6,311 nucleotides of DNA, taken from the NCBI GenBank assembly GCA_002868985.1, contig PKTV01000093.1, positions 1-6,311 of the forward strand. Reading direction: 5' to 3'. Shown piece by piece: positions 1 through 4,156 of this stretch. Position 1 is the first letter of the stretch. Each line of letters starts with the position of its first letter. The notes under the pieces were generated by a model. The model made no database searches, was not told the DNA's origin, and saw only the letters and a program-made list of their open reading frames with translations. Source of the DNA: Desulfobacteraceae bacterium. Lineage in GTDB: Bacteria > Desulfobacterota > Desulfobacteria > Desulfobacterales > UBA11574. The translations under genes and the position numbers were made by a program.

Positions 1-66
1 AAGGCTGAAGTTGATGCAGCATCTGATCCCAATGATTATTCATCAACCCCGAAAGATCATAAATAA
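1..66 (+). CDS. Possible C-terminal tail of a + strand gene entering from the left
   Basis: Frame 1 is open from the first base to a TAA at 64-66 and encodes 21 residues, very hydrophilic and rich in Asp, Ser, Pro and Lys, ending TPKDHK. That composition suits a disordered C-terminus, but the piece is too short to assign a family. Frame 2 is also open over this stretch (to about 78), and a short minus-strand frame is open to the window edge, so the frame choice rests on composition only. If real, the gene would converge on the minus-strand methyltransferase-like gene, with about 260 bp of repeat-rich DNA between them. Confidence 0.35.
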   Translation, partial: KAEVDAASDPNDYSSTPKDHK

Positions 67-109
67 GATCGAATTTTGAATACTGGCAATATTGGCAAGC
101 TGTCCCTTG

Positions 110-300
110 CTCCTGACCTCTGATCCCCGACTTCCGACCTCCATCAGCGACGCTTCTGCCTCCAACCTCTCACAGCCGAAGCCCAGACTTTCTTCCTGAC
201 AAGAAGTTTAGAACGCCAGAAGATTAGTTTTTTCTCTCAGCTTCCAACCTTCTCACTTTCTGATCTTCTGACTCCCGGCCTTCGACTTCTGATCTCTGCC
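110..300. repeat. Degenerate pyrimidine-rich short repeats (TGACYTC / CGACTTC type)
   Basis: On the + strand this stretch is mostly C and T with scattered GA dinucleotides, giving loosely repeated 7-8-mers such as CTGACCTC, CTGATCCC, CGACTTCC, GACCTCC, CTGATCTT, CTGACTCC and CGACTTCTGATCTCTG. They are densest at about 110-150 and 238-300, with a less regular middle. No start-codon-supported gene fits here, and the minus-strand frames across it are shadows. The stretch fills the space beyond the methyltransferase stop codon at 326. Function is unknown. It could be a slippage-generated intergenic filler or a transcript-end structure, but there is no clear hairpin followed by a T-run. Confidence 0.55.
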
Positions 301-325
301 CTCCCTTTGCCATTTCCTTTTGCGT

Positions 326-1087
326 TTATCGTCTCTTTCGGAACCGTCTGTGACGTCCTTTCGATTCTTTCTTGAGCGGCAGGCGCGGCTCGCCGCCACC
401 GGGGGGCAAGATAGTCTTGTCCTCCGAAGCGACCCATACAAAACGTGACTGCGATTTACTCCCCTTGTAGGCGGGTAACCTGAAACGGCGCACATGAAAG
501 CCGCAACTCATCAAGAACTGCTCGAATTTCTTACTCGGCTCAGCCGACCACACAGCCAGACACCCATGCTCGCGCAGCGCACGGTGACAGACCCGAATTC
601 CTTCACGATTGTACAGACGGCGGTTCGATGAATCGGTCATCGCGCTGGGACCATTATCGACATCCAGCAGGATCGCATCGAATCTGTCCTTGGAGCGTAG
701 GATAAGCTCGACGATATCGCCTGTCTTGAGGTCAACCCGTTTGTCTCCCAGCGGCTGGCCGTTGAGTTCTCCGAAAAACTCACGATTCCATTCGACGACA
801 GCACCCAACAGCTCACCCACCACCACTTGAGCCTGGGGGCTGAGCATATCGAGAGCCTGGCGCAAGGTATAGCCCATGCCCAGGCCGCCGATGAGTATGC
901 TGGGCGCCTTGTGACCAGCCAGATGCGCACAACCCAGCCGCGCCAGCGCCAGTTCCGATTCATGCTGGCGGCTGTGCATCAAATCCTGACCGTTGATCAT
1001 GATCGAGAAATCACGGTCATGCCGATAAAGCACCATCTCGCCTCCGTCCGGGGTTCGGGTTGTGGCTATTCTTACTCTTGGTTTCAT
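326..1087 (-). CDS. Spermidine synthase-like protein (class I SAM methyltransferase fold)
   Basis: A 253-residue protein resembling the polyamine aminopropyltransferase family, probably cytoplasmic. The N-terminal part (about residues 28-50) matches the region that in spermidine synthases reads LDG..Q.S..DE..YHE: here ING-QDLMHSRQHESELAL. The Rossmann nucleotide-binding loop is at about 64-74 (ILIGGLGMGYT), the following acidic strand is at about 88-93 (VVVGEL), and the D-x-x-D-like segment is at about 138-149 (AILLDVDNGPSA). A Lys/Arg-rich tail (about 239-253) closes it. The active-site Asp signature differs from authentic spermidine synthases, so the substrate is unknown; a methyltransferase or aminopropyl-like role is equally possible. 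I start at the ATG at 1087, with AGGA about 9 nt upstream; a TTG at 1123 would add 12 residues that overlap a small repeat. The gene is visibly more GC-rich than the ABM gene next to it, suggesting a separate origin. Confidence 0.85.
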   Translation of the reverse strand: MKPRVRIATTRTPDGGEMVLYRHDRDFSIMINGQDLMHSRQHESELALARLGCAHLAGHKAPSILIGGLGMGYTLRQALDMLSPQAQVVVGELLGAVVEWNREFFGELNGQPLGDKRVDLKTGDIVELILRSKDRFDAILLDVDNGPSAMTDSSNRRLYNREGIRVCHRALREHGCLAVWSAEPSKKFEQFLMSCGFHVRRFRLPAYKGSKSQSRFVWVASEDKTILPPGGGEPRLPLKKESKGRHRRFRKRR

Positions 1088-1102
1088 GGTGGCATCCTGG
1101 TG

Positions 1103-1123
1103 GTGACAAGTGACAGGTGGCAA
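1103..1123. repeat. Three tandem heptamers GTGACAA-GTGACAG-GTGGCAA
   Basis: Three contiguous 7-mers of consensus GTGRCAR lie 16 nt or more upstream of the ATG of the methyltransferase-like gene (start 1087). They lie on the leader side of that gene and would fall inside it if the alternative TTG start at 1123 were used, which argues for the ATG. They may be a short member of the same class of degenerate intergenic repeats seen elsewhere in the window. Confidence 0.6.
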
Positions 1124-1134
1124 CCTGCAGAGAT

Positions 1135-1153
1135 ACCGGGATCGCGACCCGGT
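1135..1153. promoter_or_regulatory. GC-rich 19-bp inverted repeat in the leader of the methyltransferase-like gene
   Basis: ACCGGG and CCCGGT form a perfect 6-bp inverted repeat around a 7-nt centre, ATCGCGA, which itself contains TCGCGA. It is centred about 57 bp upstream of the ATG at 1087. It could be an operator for a dimeric repressor or an mRNA leader hairpin. No T-run follows on either strand, so it is not a standard terminator. Confidence 0.4.
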
Positions 1154-1160
1154 TGTTGGT

Positions 1161-1230
1161 AGCCAACGCCTGCGCTCACTCTTTCAGAGGCGGCTCTGCC
1201 CTGGCTGTTACCTGAACTGAAAGGTTATGC
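1161..1230 (-). other. Degenerate attC-like site after the ABM gene
   Basis: Read on the minus strand, the R''-type core GCATAAC (1230-1224) contains the ABM stop codon, and a G|TTGGCT core-like heptamer (1167-1161) ends the stretch, 70 bp in total, within the known attC size range. Inside are a 7-bp inverted pair CTTTCAG/CTGAAAG and a nested CAGAG/CTCTG hairpin. However, the stems are placed asymmetrically relative to the cores, the right core departs from GTTRRRY, and the L boxes do not pair properly. The R'' end is well supported by its match to the cassette's opening core; the rest may be truncated or rearranged. Confidence 0.35.
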
Positions 1231-1554
1231 TTCTCCCAATACTTTAAGTGACACTTTATCAACAAGATCCTTAACTTTTTCTTTATATGCAAGCATATGG
1301 GGTGTTAATAGATGTGCCTGTAAATCTTCTAAGCTACCCCACTTCTCGATTATTGTGACAACATTATTATCCAACTCCTGTGGGGGTAAGCCTGCAGGGA
1401 CGTCAAGGGTTGGCACATACTCTATACATCCCTTCTCTTCAAGAACATTTGGAACATTGGATTTGAAAATCTCAACAAACTCGGATAATCGGCCTTCTTT
1501 AATGTGTATTGATGCAATTACGTTTATCATTTCATAATTTCCTTATTTGCATAA
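1167..1554 (-). mobile_element. Putative integron gene cassette carrying the ABM-family gene
   Basis: The segment opens just after the recombination point of the 59-bp attC (G|TTATGC, read on the minus strand). It contains one short gene with almost no leader (24 nt to the ATG) and reaches GCATAAC at the stop codon. The opening core GTTATGC and closing core GCATAAC are exact reverse complements, as required if both came from the attC of one circular cassette. One promoterless gene, minimal flanks and a stop codon inside the core are standard cassette properties. The distal boundary at 1167 is uncertain because the second attC is degenerate. No integrase gene lies in the window. Confidence 0.5.
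1225..1530 (-). CDS. Antibiotic biosynthesis monooxygenase (ABM) domain protein, putative quinol monooxygenase type
   Basis: A 101-residue single-domain protein matching the ABM/dimeric alpha-beta barrel family. The opening strand with a conserved KEG turn is at 3-14 (NVIASIHIKEG), followed by a helix. EEKGCIEY at 31-38 matches the family's E.GC..Y segment, and IIEKWGSLEDLQAHLLTPHM (60-79) matches the E.W.s...l..Hl..ph block. Family members are small cytoplasmic dimers that oxidise quinols or polyketide-like substrates without cofactors, or simply bind such ligands; the substrate here cannot be read. The ATG at 1530 has AAGGA 9 nt upstream. The stop TAA lies inside a GCATAAC core, and the gene is AT-richer than the methyltransferase-like gene next to it, consistent with a mobile cassette. 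No promoter fits in the 24 nt between cassette start and ATG, so it probably depends on upstream transcription. Confidence 0.85.
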   Translation of the reverse strand: MINVIASIHIKEGRLSEFVEIFKSNVPNVLEEKGCIEYVPTLDVPAGLPPQELDNNVVTIIEKWGSLEDLQAHLLTPHMLAYKEKVKDLVDKVSLKVLGEA

Positions 1555-1607
1555 CGGGTTAATCAGCCGCACGGCTTTTTGCGTTGGCTGAATTGGCCTT
1601 GTTAGGT
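1549..1607 (-). other. Integron attC recombination site (59 bp)
   Basis: Read on the minus strand the parts are: R'' ACCTAAC (fits RYYYAAC), a 6-nt spacer, L'' AATTCAGCC, a 17-nt centre, L' GGCTGATT, a 5-nt spacer, and R' GTTATGC (one mismatch to GTTRRRY). L'' and L' pair fully apart from one extra T in L'', matching the canonical one-base-longer L'' that gives the extrahelical base recognised by IntI. The centre forms a further CGCA/TGCG stem. The YaiI stop codon TAA is inside R'', and the ABM ATG follows R' by about 20 nt. In known integrons IntI recombines the folded bottom strand between G and TT of R'. Size, order, orientation relative to both genes and the asymmetry all agree. Confidence 0.8.
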
Positions 1608-2069
1608 GGAATTGAACGGATGCTCACGACGGATTGATTGAATCACGTTGTCGAGCTGTTGAAGAAAATATGATCGGTCACGCTTTTTTAGCGGTGGAGG
1701 CCCGCCCGTTATCTCTCCTGCGCCACGAAGTTCTGACAACAGGTCCCGAGTCGCGACAGCCTGGCCGATGTTGTTTTCCGTGAACGGCTTTCCGGTCGGA
1801 CCAATTACACGTGCACCTTCATTCAGGCAGCGGCTCGCAAGCGGAATGTCAGCGGTGACTACGATGTCATGAGGTTGAACGTGTTCGACAATCCAATCAT
1901 CTGCCGCGTCGAATCCGTCCTCTACAACTTCGAGTGTAATCCATCGTTCATTCGGAACTCGCATCCAAGAGTTGGCGACCAATGTGACATCAATGCGATA
2001 TCGGCTTGCGACGCGGTACACCTCCTGTTTGACCGGGCACGCATCAGCATCTACAAAGATGTGCAGCAA
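1602..2069 (-). CDS. yaiI: UPF0178 / YaiI family (DUF188) PIN-like protein
   Basis: A 155-residue protein with the full UPF0178 pattern. VDADACPVK (6-14) holds the acidic cluster of this PIN-like fold; DGFDAADDWI is at 51-60; DIVVTADIPLA (68-78) supplies further conserved Asp residues; and the C-terminal block GGPPPL-KKRDRSYFLQQLD (122-140) matches the family's GGP.P...DR..F...LD ending. Length is normal for the family. The biochemical activity of YaiI proteins is not established; the conserved Asp residues suggest a metal-dependent nuclease-like site. The start is TTG at 2069, chosen because the protein begins MLHIFVDADA like its relatives and AAAAAAGGA sits 7 nt upstream; the ATG at 2100 is in another frame. 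The stop codon falls within the attC R'' core, so the gene behaves like an integron cassette ORF, though the upstream cassette edge is only weakly visible. Confidence 0.92.
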   Translation of the reverse strand: MLHIFVDADACPVKQEVYRVASRYRIDVTLVANSWMRVPNERWITLEVVEDGFDAADDWIVEHVQPHDIVVTADIPLASRCLNEGARVIGPTGKPFTENNIGQAVATRDLLSELRGAGEITGGPPPLKKRDRSYFLQQLDNVIQSIRREHPFNST

Positions 2070-2076
2070 ATGAAGA

Positions 2077-2085
2077 TCCTTTTTT
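2077..2085 (-). promoter_or_regulatory. Ribosome binding site deciding the TTG start of the yaiI-like gene
   Basis: The minus strand reads AAAAAAGGA followed by 7 nt and then TTG. This is a good Shine-Dalgarno sequence at good spacing, and no ATG or GTG in the same frame lies at a competing position, so it fixes the unusual TTG start. Confidence 0.65.
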
Positions 2086-2171
2086 CAGGTTTGTTTCCAT
2101 AATTTCAAAACTGAACGCTTATCATGAACCATGCAGGATAATAAATCCAGGAATTTGCAATGCTGACAGCC

Positions 2172-2177
2172 ATTATA
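2172..2177 (-). promoter_or_regulatory. Candidate -10 box upstream of the yaiI-like gene
   Basis: The minus strand carries a perfect TATAAT in an AT-rich context, about 100 nt upstream of the TTG start. The hexamer 18 bp further upstream, GTAGCA, matches TTGACA at only three positions, and there is no extended -10 TG. If real, the promoter would drive yaiI and, by read-through, the downstream ABM gene, which lacks room for its own promoter. Confidence 0.3.
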
Positions 2178-2245
2178 ACTTAGGAAATTTTAAAGTGCTA
2201 CGGTTTTAGACATCTTTTTTATCATTTTGTTCGGCAATTTTTATT

Positions 2246-2451
2246 TTATTCAAGTTTTTTCTTTAACGTCCTTTGTTCAAGGGAAGCTTTTGGTTTTGTC
2301 AGAACAACGATCAGGTCAAAGATTTGGTGGAATTCCTCACTGTTTTTTGAATAGATGGGCCGCAGTGGCTGGGCTTCATCGCCTTTTTCAACCGATATTG
2401 AAGCGCCGGGATGTTTTCTGCCGATAAAGGATGATTTCCTTTATTTGTCAT
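2246..2451 (-). pseudogene. Probable frameshifted small gene, unknown family (68 codons if repaired)
   Basis: From an ATG at 2451 (GGA 7-8 nt upstream) the minus strand encodes MTNKGNHPLSAENIPALQYR and continues to a TGA at 2311. The -1 frame is open from 2440 to a TAA at 2246 and reads like protein: EKGDEAQPLRPIYSKNSEEF, then HQIFDLIVVLTKPK, ending RTLKKKLE. The two frames join smoothly at a run of five A (2384-2388, T on the + strand). One extra A would give a single 68-residue protein with a hydrophobic FDLIVVL strand and a basic tail. I do not recognise the family. The shift could be a real mutation, a homopolymer sequencing error, or programmed -1 slippage on G-AAA-AAG. The + strand frame over the same DNA looks like its shadow. 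Confidence 0.4.
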
Positions 2452-2488
2452 AAGTTAATCCAATGGGTATTCTAAAAACAAATTGATC

Positions 2489-2505
2489 TCATCGATCTTC
2501 GATGA
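2489..2505. promoter_or_regulatory. Interrupted palindrome TCATCGA-TCT-TCGATGA
   Basis: A perfect 7-bp inverted repeat around a 3-nt centre, 38 bp upstream of the start of the frameshifted small gene on the minus strand. Its position suits an operator, or a short hairpin in that gene's leader. There is no T-run next to it, so a terminator is unlikely. Confidence 0.3.
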
Positions 2506-2586
2506 TAAATGCTGGCAAGGTTTTATTTCTAATTTTGTACCATATATTCGGCAAAAGCCGTATCTGCTAAAGACCGTTACAAGGGT

Positions 2587-2717
2587 CTAAAGTGTGAAGT
2601 GAGCTAAAGTGAACTAAAACTAAGGTGTTCTGTCAGTTTTATATGAATAGATGGAGCGAAGCGACACCGTAACTTTAGGCACTTGTAACTTTAGTTCATT
2701 TTAGGCACTTAATGCAC
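2587..2717. repeat. Degenerate inverted repeat built of CTAAAGTG / CACTTTAG-like units
   Basis: The left arm (2587-2627) contains CTAAAGTG, TGAAGTG, CTAAAGTG and CTAAAACT spaced 7-10 nt apart, then AAGGTGT. The right arm (2664-2717) has the complementary units ACACCG, AACTTTAG, GCACTT, AACTTTAG, TTTTAGGCACTT and GCACTT. Arms aligned in opposite orientation share AGTG-N-CTAAA-N-TA-N-GGTGT. The central part includes GGAGCGAAGCGACACC. The element lies between the broken small gene and tatD, and no coding frame explains it. It could be a non-autonomous repeat (REP or MITE-like) or a large transcript hairpin. Confidence 0.5.
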
Positions 2718-2744
2718 TTCGATATGAATCTTGACGTGGCAGCG

Positions 2745-2760
2745 TTCCCAATATTTGGAA
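2745..2760. promoter_or_regulatory. Near-perfect palindrome TTCCCAATATTTGGAA upstream of tatD
   Basis: A 16-bp palindrome with one mismatched pair, centred on AATATT, ending 28 bp before the tatD-like ATG. It is placed where an operator or promoter-overlapping site would sit. No convincing -35/-10 pair could be fixed around it, so this is only a candidate regulatory site. Confidence 0.25.
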
Positions 2761-2788
2761 TTTGTAAAACATCTAAAAGGATAGATTC

Positions 2789-3571
2789 ATGAGACTTTTT
2801 GACAGTCACTGTCATTTGGACGACAGGGCCTATGAAAAAGATTTGGATGATGTCATCCATCGCATGCATGACGCCGGCGTTGTGTCGGCCATGACCATTG
2901 GAACAACCCTTGAACGCTGTATCAAGGGGGTCGCCATCGCGGAATCCATACCAGGGGTGTATGCTTCTGTGGGCATTCATCCCCACGACGCAAAAAGTTG
3001 CGATGAAGACGCCCTAAAGACGCTCAAGGATCTTGCCGAAAGTCCCAGTGTTCGTGCATGGGGGGAAATCGGCCTTGACTTTAATCGAATGTTTTCTCCC
3101 AGAAACGTTCAGGAAAAATGGCTTATCCGGCAGCTCGAAATTGCCGATGCGCTAAAACTTCCGGTCATATTTCACGAGCGGGACAGCAACGGCCGCCTGC
3201 TCGATATTTTGAAAACACATTTTACAACCGGCCGAAACGGGGTTGTGCACTGTTTTTCCGGCAGTGAGGATGAGCTGAAACAGTATCTTGATTTGGGCCT
3301 TTATATCGGAATTACCGGAATTGTGACCATCAAGGGACGTGGTGCAAACTTGAGAAAGATGGCGCCTTCGATACCGGTTGATCGAATCCTGATTGAAACC
3401 GACGCCCCCTACTTAACCCCGACACCCGAAAGAAACCACACCCAAAGAAACGAACCGGCCTTTGTCCGATCGGTCCTTTTGAAGCTTGCTGAAGTGAGAC
3501 AGGAAGATTCAGCGTCCTTGGCTGAAACTCTATGGAACAACACCTGTCAATTGTATGGTGTTGAGCCCTGA
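2789..3571 (+). CDS. tatD: TatD family metal-dependent hydrolase (3'-5' DNase type)
   Basis: A 260-residue protein of normal TatD length with the full metal-site set of the amidohydrolase TIM barrel: H7 and H9 in FDSHCHLD, E93 in WGEIGLD, H129 in IFHERD, H154 in VVHCFSGS, and D205 in ETDAPYL. VGIHPH (61-66) and RNEPAFV (220-226) are further family marks. TatD proteins are soluble two-metal hydrolases; characterised members degrade DNA from the 3' end and act in repair or DNA turnover. The TatD, YcfH and YjjV subgroups cannot be separated safely here, so the symbol names the family. The ATG at 2789 follows AAAAGGA at 7 nt. The gene stands alone on the + strand after about 690 bp without an intact gene and converges on the cysteine hydrolase with 42 bp between stops. 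That gap has only a weak ACCG/CGGT hairpin (3586-3599), not a strong terminator. Confidence 0.93.
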   Translation: MRLFDSHCHLDDRAYEKDLDDVIHRMHDAGVVSAMTIGTTLERCIKGVAIAESIPGVYASVGIHPHDAKSCDEDALKTLKDLAESPSVRAWGEIGLDFNRMFSPRNVQEKWLIRQLEIADALKLPVIFHERDSNGRLLDILKTHFTTGRNGVVHCFSGSEDELKQYLDLGLYIGITGIVTIKGRGANLRKMAPSIPVDRILIETDAPYLTPTPERNHTQRNEPAFVRSVLLKLAEVRQEDSASLAETLWNNTCQLYGVEP

Positions 3572-3613
3572 CACGGCCCTGGATCACCGTTGATTCGGTA
3601 TGTTTTGGAGCAT

Positions 3614-4156
3614 TCATGAAGAAAATTCGCCAAGATCCATAACCTTGGCGTAAACGGATTGTAATGCAGCCATGAATGCGTTGTGGACCATGTCAGCAGG
3701 TACTGTTTTGCCGCCGAAGGTAAGATCCTTTGTTGCACAGGCATCATGGATAACGATGCACTGGAACCCCAAATCCGCAGCAGCGCGCGTGGTTGCATCG
3801 ATGCACATATGACTCATGGCGCCGCAGATCACCACGGAATCAATTCCAACCTTTTGCATTTCTTCATGAAGTTTTGTGTTTAGAAAACTGTTGGGGTGGT
3901 GTTTTTGAATGATGGGTTCGTTGGGAAGGGGCGTGACATTTTCATGGATGTCTATGCCTTGGCTGTTCGGTATAAAAAACGTGGCACCGTCTTTGACGGC
4001 GATGTGTTGTATATGAAAAATCGGCCATTTTTTTTCACGAAAAAACCGTAACATTTCTCGTGCGTTTTCGCTGGCTTCTTTCATTCCAACCAGTTCCATG
4101 CGACCACCGGGGAAATAGTCTTTCTGAATGTCAACGAGAATCAATCCAATCTTCAT
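3614..4156 (-). CDS. Isochorismatase-like cysteine hydrolase
   Basis: A 180-residue protein with the complete catalytic triad of the isochorismatase-like superfamily: D9 in ILVDIQKDYFPGG, K85 in IIQKHHPNSF, and C118 in CGAMSHMCIDATTRAAADLGF, where the GAMS stretch corresponds to the conserved cis-peptide turn. The superfamily includes nicotinamidases, N-carbamoylsarcosine amidases, peroxyureidoacrylate amidases and isochorismatases; the substrate cannot be read from sequence, and the Cys nucleophile favours an amide-hydrolysing role over true isochorismatase. It is soluble, with no signal peptide. The ATG at 4156 has AAAGGGA 6 nt upstream, lying inside the last codons of the AsmA gene. The 26-bp overlap implies co-transcription and probably translational coupling with it, although no functional link is evident. 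Confidence 0.9.
   Translation of the reverse strand: MKIGLILVDIQKDYFPGGRMELVGMKEASENAREMLRFFREKKWPIFHIQHIAVKDGATFFIPNSQGIDIHENVTPLPNEPIIQKHHPNSFLNTKLHEEMQKVGIDSVVICGAMSHMCIDATTRAAADLGFQCIVIHDACATKDLTFGGKTVPADMVHNAFMAALQSVYAKVMDLGEFSS

Noticed and set aside
1087..1123. TTG start extending the methyltransferase-like protein by 12 residues
   Set aside because: The extension would translate part of the GTGACAR heptamer repeat and resembles no family N-terminus. The ATG at 1087 has an AGGA at usable distance.
827..1162. 111-residue open frame on the + strand
   Set aside because: It is antisense to the methyltransferase-like gene, with no domain resemblance. The long antisense frame follows from that gene's GC-rich codon use. 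The same applies to the frames at 637-963 (minus) and 609-830 (plus).
1565..1580. AGCCG-CA-CGGCT hairpin followed by TTTTT on the + strand, like a Rho-independent terminator
   Set aside because: No + strand gene lies upstream to be terminated, and the sequence falls in the central part of the attC site, which explains the palindrome.
2227..2427. 66-residue + strand open frame starting MFGNFYF
   Set aside because: Its composition is poor and it is antisense to the more protein-like split minus-strand frames at 2246-2451.
2549..2560. CGGC-AAAA-GCCG hairpin
   Set aside because: It is a 4-bp stem in non-coding DNA without a T-tail on either strand, so it is likely by chance.
2731..2759. TTGACG as a -35 box for tatD
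   Set aside because: At 15-18 bp spacing the -10 position reads ATTTGG, TTTGGA or similar, with no acceptable -10 hexamer.
2696..2986. 96-residue minus-strand open frame
   Set aside because: It lies mostly antisense to the clear tatD coding sequence and shows no family features.
3586..3599. ACCG-TTGATT-CGGT hairpin between the convergent tatD and hydrolase genes as a terminator
   Set aside because: The stem is only 4 bp, with a 6-nt loop and an interrupted T-run (ATGTTTTGG). It is too weak to call.
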